Of a stretch of DNA of 7,548 nucleotides, positions 1-7,548 are shown piece after piece; the first letter of the stretch is position 1, and every line of letters begins with the position of its first letter. This DNA comes from Saprospiraceae bacterium (GTDB taxonomy: Bacteria; Bacteroidota; Bacteroidia; Chitinophagales; Saprospiraceae): assembly GCA_014379665.1 (NCBI GenBank), contig JACMLK010000450.1, positions 1-7,548 of the forward strand, in the 5' to 3' direction. The notes beneath the pieces are model-generated. The model saw only the letters and a list, made by a program, of their open reading frames with translations, searched no databases and had not been told where the DNA came from. The translations under genes and the position numbers were made by a program.

Positions 1-954
1 GCTCAGGTTATTGTCGGTAATCTCTTTATTTGATAAACCCAGGTCACCATTATCTATAGGATTGAGATAATATCCCTTTATTTCATCTGTAAATGCAATG
101 GTGTTGTTATATGCAGTAACGATTGCCGGCGTCCATTCAATACTTTCATCCATGGTAAATTCATCACCATCATAGCTACCGATCATATTACAGAATCCAT
201 TTCTCCATTGATCATAAAGCGCTTTTGCATTGTCTGAAAGACTGTCTCTGTAGCTAAAATCACTGCATAGCACATAATGTGGCACAGTCTCTACATCATG
301 ATAGTGAAGCATTTGTTGCCATGATTCTATTTTAGACGTAAAATATAATCTCGCTTCGTCTTTAGTATATAAACTTCCATCTGCTCTGAGTAGAGATATT
401 AGATTCATCTCTACTTCTATTGAGTCTGATTTGTATTCTTGTATGAGATTTTCAATGAAACTAATGGTATAGCCAAAGGTGGTATTAAATCCTCCGATTC
501 CAAAAGAAATTTTTTCTTCTTTTATAGGAGTACAATTATTTTCGAAAGTTAGACTTTGTGAAAGCCCGTACAAACTACTGACTCCTGCTCCGACGATTAT
601 ATTGGCTTCTCTTCCGATAGCATCTTCTGAATCACTTGTAGCAAATGTCTGCGATGTGGTGAAGCTAAAATCAGCAACAAAGTTGTTAGTACTGCCACCA
701 CCTACACCAGTGCTCAACGTTGCAAATGCTCCGAAGCCCGAGAATACTGCCGATCCATCCAGATAAAAACCCAAACTACCGGAGTCTGTTGCATCAAAAG
801 CCAATGACTTATTTATAGTTGTCCCGGATTGAATAGAAGAATAGCTACCATCGCCCGGCGGATCCCTTAAGACCAATAAAGGCATTAATAAGTCTCCTGC
901 ATCATTGGTCAGTGCATCTGTGATTACCCCGGTTCCAGGCAGTTGCCTTTGCCC
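1..954 (-). other. Protein region: unrecognised C-terminal module with LRDPPGD motif and glycine-rich alternating segment (residues 2199-2516)
   Basis: I do not recognise the fold. Residues 2227-2233 read LRDPPGD, followed by GSYSSIQSGTT (2234-2244). Residues 2257-2305 are rich in Gly, Ser, Thr and Phe with alternating hydrophobic and small residues (FSGFGAFATLSTGVGGGS, 2269-2286; FVADFSFTTSQTFATS, 2290-2305). A second glycine-rich strand, NIIVGAGVSSLYGLS, is at 2316-2330, and SFGIGGFNTTFGYTISF at 2348-2364. After that comes a likely helical stretch (TKDEARLYFTSKIESWQQML, 2395-2414) and a region with Cys2428 and Cys2453. The module is still open at base 1, so its end and anything after it are unseen. 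Confidence 0.5.
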
Positions 955-3900
955 TTCCACTATAATCGGAATAATTTTTTCTCCCAATAAACTGCCTTGA
1001 TCTCCAAAATATTGGATGCTTATGGCAAAGATATGTGGTGGTACCAGATTTGGTTGTCCACCGGTGAAAAGATAGGTGGGAAAATTTCCATTCTGCGAAT
1101 TTATGGTGTCAATTAATTTTTGGGCACCGCTATTTCTAATGATAAGATATCCTTCACTGACTTCACAGCTTTCGCCCGGTCGATGATTTTCTGACAAGAT
1201 GAAATCAATGGAATGACCCTCACCTTGCCTGATGATGGCAGGCTGTTGCATGTCATCACATAAGAACCTGTCAAATGAGGTGGTGTATGCAAAACTTACA
1301 GCCCTGTGATATACAAATTTTACCGGATCAATATTAGGTAAAGTGTCATCTCCTGCCGCCAGATGTATGTCCGATAAATTTAAAAAAACAGGCCGTGCTT
1401 TAAGAAAGTCAACACCGGCATTCTCATAATTAGTAACACCTGATCCCAGAATACCTGTCACTGCCATGATGTAGTTTTTGGGCGGAAGATGTAAATTTAT
1501 ATAGCCGGAATCATCTGTCTGTACATTATATTCATAGCAGCCATCCAGATCGCCAATCCTTATTAAAACAGGCTGGTTTGCTATGGCATTGCCACAAGTA
1601 TTTTCTACACTCAATGTAATAGAATAAGTCAGTGTATCTATGAAATCCTGCTCATGTACGATTGCAAAATTTATGAAATTGTTGTAAATTTTACTGGAAG
1701 GAGAAAATTGATATTGTACATATGACGTATTTGATTCCTCTTGATTTTCCTGCAAATTATCCACACTGATCCTGATTTGCGTGAGATTGTTCAGGGTAGG
1801 CTTTACAACCATCGAATAGAGTCCATTGACATCTGTTTTTGTAGAATCTATAAAGCTTTCTACCCCATTGATAGATTGATAATATTTAACAGTGATGTTT
1901 TCCAAATTACAGAGAGAGCCTTGTCTGTAAATTCTCCCTGTCACCACATAGGCTGTTTGATCGAAAAATAAAACATTGGTTTTTTCAAAAGCATTAGGTG
2001 TAAAGAGGTAGGTATCACCACTTGTTGCTAAAAATTCATGGTCCTGATAGCTTGCCTCTGCATGGTAGATGATGCCATTCATACCACCTACATAGATATC
2101 ATTGATGATAAAAGTACCATCTGACAGCGTCGTCGTAGTATACTCATAGGTCGTATAATCTGTAGAGTCCACCCCCATCAAATTTATAGTTACTCCCGGT
2201 ACAGGACTGGAAGTACCTAATACCAAAACCTGACCTGAAAACTTTCCCTTCCTCTTGGAATAGCCCTTTTCAAAGGCTTTAGGAGTTGCGTATTCAAAAT
2301 CAGCATTCATCTTGGCAGCTATTTCATATACATACTCTTTGCCGGAAATAGCTTCCGACACTCCGGGCAATAAGTTACCTGAATTATCAAAAAAAGAAGT
2401 GGCAGTGCCCGGTAGCCGGGCAATCAAAAACCCATCCCGATAGACCCTGATGGAGTCAATATAATCAGCCGGACAGCCCATACATCCGGAGATAGTCCAG
2501 GTTAATCTCGTATCGGTAAAAGTACCATCAGAAGCTGTAAAGTTAATAGTCTTTATAGGGAATAGGTCGAATAAATAGACCCTGGAAGCTGATCCGATCG
2601 CCAGATGATTGTCTGATATATCGAATTTTAAACCAAACAAGGTCTGATATATATCGGGTGATCCGCTATCAAAAAATGCTGGTCTGTAATTTGAGTTACT
2701 GGCGTTGGGAGATTGGACTATTTCAAATAAATTTGTGTTTGTATTTTCCTGATACAAATAAAATTTACTTCCATTATTTGGTCTGTTGTGTTCGCTTATA
2801 GCTAAATTATTGTTCTTCATTTTGATGGCCAATCCAAAATCACCGTTTGGCAATGGTGAATCTGGATATAATGTCTGAACTTCTTCCCATTTTGGCGGAG
2901 TAGCATTAGTATTATACCTAAACAAAGTGACTTTACCACCGTCTATTCCATTTGGATCCTTGCCCCTCCTACTTCCTATGGCCAAAACACCATTGGTCAT
3001 TTCCACATCAAAACCAAAATATTCCTGATCTAAAGGGTTGTCAGAAATGATTTGTTTTAATCTTACCGTACCCCCTTCAATCTTGTAATGTGCAACTAAA
3101 CCTACTGCAAGTATACCGCTAATCTCTGCATAAGGAAATCCAACAAATATGTCATCTCCTACGATATCAACTGAGGTTGGCTCAAAATTAATATTCCATT
3201 GTTCCATTCCAGGTAGGTATATAGAATCCACTTGAATTTCTAGAACACAACCACTGGAATTACATCCTGTGGGAATGTCGAAAACCCTTAATGAATTTTT
3301 AAAAATATTTTGATTGGGAGTTGAGTTAGCAGAATTTTGAGTAACTGCAATTCTATTGTTGCCAATTGCCACATCTTTACCAAGTTGACCATTATTTATA
3401 ATGCCGGGATAATATGTAAAAAAATTCCATGTAGAATTTGCATCCAATTTATAAACATTAAAGGCCCCCTCTTGTAGACCAGGTGTCACGATATTATCAA
3501 AATGAGGAGCACTCACAACGATCAAGCCATCTGAGATGTCAGTACTAAAGCCAAAATCATAATTAGCATCAGCATTAAATGATTGTTTTTCTATCCACAT
3601 TGAATTTTCATACTTGTAGATACGTATTTTTCCATTATTGTTTTCGTTTGGTTTACCAATGACCATCCAGTCTTTATCTACAGATACTCCTCCATTGGCT
3701 TGATCGTTGAATGGATTAAAAATCGAAATAGGCTCTTGAAAATAGATATTCCCTGGATAACCTAGGTCCGTATTTCCATTATATGCGACATTGTTCCCAT
3801 TAATAATTCTGACTGGTTTGACAGAGTAGGAATGAGACCAAGGGACAACGTTATTGGTGTAATCTTCAACATATTTTCGCTGGCCCTTGGATACCGTAGC

Positions 3901-6900
3901 GACGATTTCTGTTTGTAAAAAAGGGTTTTCTTTAACTATCCGGAAACTGTCCACATTGGCATCGAGTGGGTAAGTCCAGGTGATTTCTACCGCATTGTAA
4001 TAAGTACCATCAGATGCACTGCAAGTGACGACCGTTGGAGGTGCAGGATAATTGACATTATTTATTTGTGTGACTGATGATAAATACTCTACGCCATGTC
4101 TTTTTGAAAATGCGTAAATTTTATAAAAAAACGCAGGTCCCGGGTAGGTTGTTTTATCAATATGTACAGAAAAAATAGAACTTGAAATGATGATGTCTTT
4201 ATCAATGACAACTGTATCGTATTGGGCGTTAACAATTTTGAATCCATCAATGCCCGGTGACAGGTACTTCCATTTTAGCTCCATATCACCAATTGAGGGT
4301 CTTGGTGTAACGAACATATCATAAGGTTGCTCTAATTTTGGAAAGGTTATACTATTATGAACTTTGGCAGAAGTATTGATTACACCATTTTGTTTAATGA
4401 TGGCTTCGATGCTGTAGGTTTCGTCTGTTTCGGGAGTACCGGCATAATCTTTATATGAAGTACTGTCTGCCGGTAAAACAGCTATCAATTCATCATTTCT
4501 ATAAATCTTAAATCCCTCAAGAGCTGCCCCTTCATATTCCCACGACAAAAATACATGGTTCAAATAATATAGGGGTTTAATGGGTGGTATAACTGCGCTA
4601 CCTAGAAGGACGTTATTGAGAAAAGGAGTAGCTAATACAAAATTTTTCACTTTTGCAGCAGAAGGATAGATCACTGTCACATTTTCTTCCGTTGAAAAAT
4701 ATATACCATTATTGATGATTTTATAAGCTCTCAGTGTATAGGTGTATTGCTGTGCAGCAATACCTGTGGTATCTGTAAAAGTATATGGATTGTCTTTAAG
4801 TATTTCTTTGATAAATATGCCATTCCTGGTTATCACATATCCATCAGCATGGTCATACAAATGACTCCATTGTATTTTTACGGCATTTTCATCTATTAAA
4901 GGGGTGGCAGTAAGATTTATAACCGGAGACAATGGAGGATATTCAATCCTATTATTTACATTTACATCATAAGTTGAAAATATCCTGCCTCTTTCCGGAT
5001 CATCGATGTAGGGACGTATCTGATACAAGTATTCAATACCCGGCACTGCGGTACTATCTACACACATGTTGCCTTCCGACTTATCTACCGTAGCGATTAT
5101 GTCCACACCTCTCCTGACTTCCACACCGTCATAATTTCCATTGGTGGCTTGCCAGTGTACATTACCGGTCAGGTCATAGATGTCGATGTCAACATCCAGA
5201 TATTTTATTACTGCATTGTTTGTGTATGGAAATATCTCAGGTAAACTGAAAATAAAGTCTTCTCGGTAATGGTCTGTTTCCCCAAAAATTATATCCCTTG
5301 TTTGGGAGAAATTAAAAGTAGCAATTATTGACGTATTTAAGTATTCATTTGGTACAAGAAAACTATAATATCCGGCTTCATTTGTGATAGCGTACAAATT
5401 AAAGGATGAATTGTCAAGCCAAATAATTGCATTTTTTATTCCCAGACCAGTATTCGAATCAATAACCGTCCCAAAAACCATTTTATGGTCTATGATGTCT
5501 GCAGATGCCCCCACGTATTTTGAAAACACACCCAGTCTCTTTGCCCGGATTCTATATCTAATGGAGTGATCAAATGGATCTGCCGTATAATCATAATAAG
5601 ATCTTGATCCGACCGGGAGCACGGTAATAAGCACTTCATTTCTGTATATTTCAACTTCTGATTGTACAAAGTCAAGATATTCCCAGCATAACTTCACATG
5701 ATTGGGGAGGTCCCGGCTCGCCATAAAATTTTGTGGGGCATATAAGACACCTGAAGCAATGGTAATATTTGCAGAAGTGCTGGCAAAAGAAGAAGATAAA
5801 TATTCAATACCTTCGGAAAGTGAATATAAGTACAACTTATAATTATGAACTCCGCTTGTATTTGGCAAATGGATAAATTGCGTTGCCCGGGGGCTTAGCC
5901 TGGCAATTTCAACATCATTATCTTTCAGTAAAATACCATTGGTGTTGAAACCCTGTCCTATCCCAATATTCCATGTCAAATGAATGGTTCCATTGGTGTT
6001 ATTCGGTGTAGCTGAAAAATTATTATGAACAGCAGTAAGAACAGGGAAATTAATAGAAGCAGATGTAGTTTTATCTGATTCAATTTCGCCTGACTCCGTG
6101 GCTCTGTACAGAGAGACTCTATAAACAACATTTGTTAATCCAAAACCTTTATAATCATGAAAAAACCACGAATGCGATTTATTTACCCTTCCTATTTCTT
6201 CATCATTTCTATAAATGATGTAGCCTGTGTAGTTGGTATTATTGTTTAAACCTACAATATCATCCCATACTATTTCTATACGTGGTGAAGCACTTTGTGA
6301 ACCTACATTTACAACGGCCGGTTTAGGCATTGGACCCAGATTAATACCATTTTGATTTGATGGTGTCGGAATCTTTGTTTCATAGGTACGATCATTTAAT
6401 TTTCTTATCGCAGTAATTTCATAAAACAAATTTACATCAAATGGAGCCGTTTGGTCGATGCAAGTAAATACTGTATCCGGAAGTTCAACAATCAATGTAT
6501 CATTGCGGTATATTCGGAATCCATCAATATTAGTTGAAGCATGGGCCCAAATTAATGATACGTTTCCTGTCAAATTATTACTGATAGTTTCCGGGATCGA
6601 GATAAAACCGCCTTGAGGTATTTTAGATACATCCGGAAAAAACAACGTGCTATCTTTTGATGCAGCGCTGACAGCATTTCCTTGAATGTTATAAATCCGG
6701 ACTTCATATTTTGTTTCTTCTTTTGGAACTCCATTTTTATCCGTATAACTCGATTGGAGTCCTGCCGGAAAATTGGCACTGCTTACGACTTGATTAAAAA
6801 TAATTTGACCATTACGTATGATATCCACGAAAACAGATGGAGCATTGCTAGCCAGATTCCACTGCAGAACGACTTGATCTTGTGTGGTATCTGCCGTAGC

Positions 6901-7548
6901 AGTGAAAAGATTAACGGCATTGATCGCAGATCCATTCACATATTCGAAACTGTCCAGAATGATGGCATCATTATAAGCGAAGTTTGCAGCGTTTAGGGTG
7001 ATGACTCTGGTAGGATAGGTAAAACCATGACCCGATTTGGATGCTGATAGCTCAAAACTATCCAGAATGCCATAAGAAAGGTCGGTAAAAGCAAAGACCC
7101 CTGATGGGTTAGTTAACAATGAATCTATTTTTCCATTGCTTAGTCTTTTTACTTTTACCTTCACATTTTCCACAGGAAAAAAATCTTTTTTTGTAACGAC
7201 TCTGCCTGACAAGGATCCGTTTGGGGCAACAAAACCTTTATCCTTAAAGATAGCTTTTATACTGTCATTTTTGATAAGCTTTAATTCATATAAGATAGAA
7301 TCTCCAAAATGTGGTTTTACATCTACAAAACTTGTTGTATTATTTTGCAAAACGGAAAACAATTTGTTTTTTCTGAATATCTGGTACTCATCGATCAGAT
7401 TACCGGCTACCGGAAGCCAGGACATAGTAACTCTATCATCAAAATTATCAGAAGTCAAAAAATCTACAGACAGGGTTTTTCCTATCCCAAAAGTATAATC
7501 CCAGGATTGGTTGACATGACTGGAACTCATTTTGAGTGTATAGGTGTA
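1..7548 (-). CDS. Giant multidomain surface/secreted protein (Fn3, carboxypeptidase-regulatory-like and FG-GAP propeller modules), partial at both ends
   Basis: One frame is open across the entire window (2516 codons, no stop), with neither its start nor its stop inside. Module order is Fn3 tail, Fn3, carboxypeptidase-regulatory-like (CP) 1, five Fn3, CP2, five Fn3, FG-GAP-like propeller, Fn3, CP3 to CP5, Ig-like block, and an unrecognised C-terminal region. All twelve complete Fn3 domains keep the core Trp of strand B and the Tyr of strand F. That shows the frame is real and under selection as protein. No enzyme motif, transmembrane segment, signal peptide or type IX sorting domain is visible; the signal peptide and any sorting domain would lie outside the window. 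By analogy with large Fn3/FG-GAP proteins of Bacteroidota, I infer an exported protein used for adhesion, matrix or cell-cell contact. The exact role is unknown. A very large protein of another kind, such as a toxin-like exoprotein, cannot be excluded because the C-terminal region is unassigned. Confidence 0.95.
955..1290 (-). other. Protein region: Ig-like beta-sandwich, family not recognised (residues 2087-2198)
   Basis: The segment alternates short hydrophobic strands with polar loops: HSIDFILSEN (2112-2121), EGYLIIRNSG (2132-2141), IFAISIQYFG (2173-2182) and EKIIPIIVEG (2190-2199). It includes Cys2097 and Cys2128. The composition and strand spacing suggest an Ig-like or CARDB-like sandwich, but no family hallmark is clear. 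It leads directly into the LRDPPGD-containing region and may belong to the same structural unit. Confidence 0.45.
1291..2253 (-). other. Protein domains: three consecutive carboxypeptidase-regulatory/Cna-B-like domains CP3 to CP5 (residues 1766-2086)
   Basis: CP3 (1766-1866) has FSGQVLVLGTSSPVPGVTINL (1770-1790) and the turn LSDGTFIINDI (1808-1818). CP4 (1868-1976) has VTGRIYRQGSLCNLENITVKYY (1869-1890) and the turn KTDVNGLYSMVV (1904-1915). CP5 (1977-2086) has ITLSVENTCGNAIANQPVLI (1977-1996) and the turn QTDDSGYINLHLP (2010-2022). Each has the T/S-D-x-x-G-x-[F/Y/I] hairpin of this fold class. CP4 and CP5 carry Cys residues at the same early position (1880 and 1985). CP4 and CP5 are about 110 residues each and contain extra material after the hairpin, so their C-terminal borders are approximate. 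Confidence 0.65.
2254..2556 (-). other. Protein domain: Fn3 domain L after the propeller (residues 1665-1765), with a C-x-x-C
   Basis: It follows the propeller directly, with core Trp1684 (RLTWTI), C-strand DSIRVYRDGFLIARLPG (1698-1714) and strand-F Tyr1741 (YEIAAK). Its first strand TASDGTF (1671-1677) resembles that of domain K (SASDGTY, 1177-1183), the last Fn3 domain before the propeller. So the propeller looks placed between two related Fn3 modules. Unlike all the others it has Cys1689 and Cys1692 (GCMGCP) in the B-C loop. Confidence 0.8.
2557..3750 (-). other. Protein domain: probable seven-bladed FG-GAP/integrin-alpha-like beta-propeller (residues 1267-1664)
   Basis: About 400 residues repeat the pattern [F/x]G-x-x-V-x-[I/V]-x-x-[D/N]-x-[I/L]-x-[I/V]-[G/S]-x-[P/x], then a variable loop, then G-x-[V/I]-x-[I/L]-[Y/F], then often a W-x-x-x-Q strand. 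The seven copies I see begin near residues 1286 (GVSVDKDWMVIGKP), 1332 (FGFSTDISDGLIVVSAP), 1388 (QLGKDVAIGNNRIAVTQ), 1458 (TSVDIVGDDIFVGFP), 1511 (FGFDVEMTNGVLAIGSR), 1571 (FGLAIKMKNNNLAISEH) and 1638 (FGLKFDISDNHLAIGSA). Outer strands include KIRIYKY (1307-1313), FNVYKL (1363-1368), VTLFRY (1540-1545) and FYLYQE (1596-1601). Blades 3 and 4 are the most diverged. FG-GAP propellers are known from integrin alpha chains and many bacterial surface proteins, where they mediate binding. The ligand here is unknown. Confidence 0.8.
3751..5220 (-). other. Protein domains: five tandem Fn3 domains G to K (residues 777-1266)
   Basis: Approximate limits are G 777-875, H 876-967, I 968-1075, J 1076-1171 and K 1172-1266. 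The core Trp is at residues 799, 894, 1003, 1093 and 1191. The strand-F Tyr is at 842, 937, 1045, 1142 and 1241. Domain I carries the clearest C-strand motif (GFKIYRNDELIAVLP, 1012-1026). Domain I also has about a dozen extra residues before its core Trp (978-996), making it the longest of the set. Domain G begins with an alternating Asp strand (LDVDIDIYD, 784-792). Domain J has GVEYLSS (1152-1158), nearly the same as GIEYLSS in domain E (580-586). Confidence 0.85.
5221..5487 (-). other. Protein domain: carboxypeptidase-regulatory-like domain CP2 (residues 688-776)
   Basis: It has the classic order of this fold: first strand MVFGTVIDSNTGLGIKNAII (690-709) and then the turn ITNEAGYYSFLVP (721-733), with T-N-E-A-G-Y-Y in the hallmark position. 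The first-strand pattern G-x-V-x-D-x-x-T-G-x-x-I-x-x-A is the strongest match to a carboxypeptidase-regulatory-like fold in the window. The domain sits exactly between two blocks of five Fn3 domains. Confidence 0.85.
5491..6933 (-). other. Protein domains: five tandem Fn3 domains B to F (residues 206-686)
   Basis: Approximate limits are B 206-306, C 311-404, D 405-505, E 507-602 and F 604-686. The core strand-B Trp is at residues 230, 334, 428, 526 and 622. The strand-F Tyr is at 281, 376, 476, 570 and 665. Most carry a C-strand motif of the type (D/E)GF-x-IYRND followed by a short turn and a hydrophobic C' strand: GFRIYRNDTLIVELP in C, GYIIYRNDEEIGRV in D, VEIYRNEVLITVLP in F. Domain B has the shorter VDIIRNG, and E the diverged GILLKDND. 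Domain lengths of 83 to 101 residues fit the family. These modules are structural spacers or binding surfaces, and nothing points to a particular ligand. Confidence 0.85.
6946..7218 (-). other. Protein domain: carboxypeptidase-regulatory/Cna-B-like domain CP1 (residues 111-201)
   Basis: The block starts with the typical first strand LSGRVVT (113-119). It then has PVENVKVKVKR (125-135) and the hallmark T-N-x-x-G-x-F turn (TNPSGVFAF, 146-154), and ends after a strand near NDAIILDSF (193-201). This is the pattern of carboxypeptidase D regulatory-like or Cna-B prealbumin-like folds. In bacterial surface proteins these usually act as stalk or spacer modules. The distinction between the two families cannot be made by eye. 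I saw no attempt at an isopeptide Lys/Asn/Glu triad that I could defend. Confidence 0.75.
7225..7548 (-). other. Protein domains: tail of one Fn3 domain (residues 1-23) and complete Fn3 domain A (24-108)
   Basis: The window opens inside strand F of a preceding Fn3 domain: residues 1-6, YTYTLK, match the strand-F pattern of domain H (YTYTLRAY, residues 935-942). Domain A follows with the B-strand core Trp44 (VTMSW), the C-strand pattern EYQIFRKN (54-61) and the strand-F Tyr87 (YELKLI). At least two Fn3 domains therefore precede the first carboxypeptidase-regulatory-like domain, and the array continues beyond base 7548. Confidence 0.75.

Noticed and set aside
479..766. Plus-strand open frame of 95 codons
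   Set aside because: It lies antisense to the glycine-rich part of the giant frame, has no recognisable motif or ribosome binding site, and is explained as a shadow.
1741..1971. Plus-strand open frame of 76 codons
   Set aside because: It is antisense to CP4, which has a clear domain pattern in the minus-strand frame. Nothing recognisable is in the product.
1291..2253. Isopeptide-bonded Cna-B pilin-type domains typical of Gram-positive surface proteins
   Set aside because: No convincing Lys...Asn with catalytic Glu/Asp arrangement and no sortase LPxTG context is visible. The domains fit the broader carboxypeptidase-regulatory-like class as well or better.
5384..5675. Overlapping short frames on both strands (plus 5384-5569, minus 5490-5675 in another frame)
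   Set aside because: Both overlap the well-supported Fn3 F / CP2 region in the main frame and show no features of a real protein.
6570..6779. Minus-strand frame of 69 codons in an alternative frame
   Set aside because: It overlaps Fn3 domains B and C in the main frame. A Lys/Arg-rich translation is typical of an off-frame reading of AT-rich DNA.
6682..6996. Plus-strand open frame of 104 codons
   Set aside because: It is antisense to Fn3 domain B and the end of CP1, with no domain pattern of its own.
7136..7498. Plus-strand open frame of 120 codons
   Set aside because: It is antisense to Fn3 domain A and the start of CP1, whose conserved residues are all on the minus strand. The translation is low-complexity Phe/Ser/Leu-rich, as expected of a shadow.
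1..7548. Possible promoters, terminators, tRNAs, CRISPR arrays, insertion sequences or intergenic gaps
   Set aside because: The whole window is coding. AT-rich stretches resembling -10 boxes are expected in such DNA. No regular spacer array, terminal inverted repeat, transposase motif or stem with a T-tract that stands out was seen.

Overview
The whole window lies inside one very large gene on the minus strand. Read from base 7548 down to base 1, a single frame runs for 2516 codons without a stop. Neither the start codon nor the stop codon is in the window, so the full protein is longer than 2516 residues. Residue numbers below count from base 7548 (residue n occupies bases 7549-3n to 7551-3n). 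I translated the frame by hand from end to end. The residue count closes exactly on the expected base positions, so there is no frameshift.

The product looks like a secreted or cell-surface mosaic protein made almost wholly of beta-sandwich modules. In protein order it holds: the tail of one fibronectin type III (Fn3) domain plus a complete one (7225-7548); a carboxypeptidase-regulatory/Cna-B-like domain (6946-7218); five Fn3 domains (5491-6933); a second carboxypeptidase-regulatory-like domain (5221-5487); five more Fn3 domains (3751-5220); a probable seven-bladed FG-GAP-type beta-propeller (2557-3750); one Fn3 domain (2254-2556); three carboxypeptidase-regulatory/Cna-B-like domains in a row (1291-2253); an Ig-like block (955-1290); and a C-terminal region of unrecognised fold with an LRDPPGD motif and a glycine-rich alternating segment (1-954).

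The organism is probably a member of the Bacteroidota, perhaps a Saprospiraceae- or Flavobacteriia-like bacterium. The grounds are the AT-rich composition, the giant Fn3/carboxypeptidase-regulatory/FG-GAP mosaic and the Asn/Thr/Ser/Tyr-rich surface style. This is an inference. The type IX secretion sorting domain that would strengthen it would lie beyond base 1, outside the window.

I found no second gene, RNA gene, mobile element, CRISPR array, promoter or terminator. The shorter open frames on either strand are shadows of the giant frame. The points most worth a second look are the apparent higher-order repeat (one carboxypeptidase-regulatory-like domain plus five Fn3 domains, about 577 residues), the propeller placed within the Fn3 array, and the uncharacterised LRDPPGD region.
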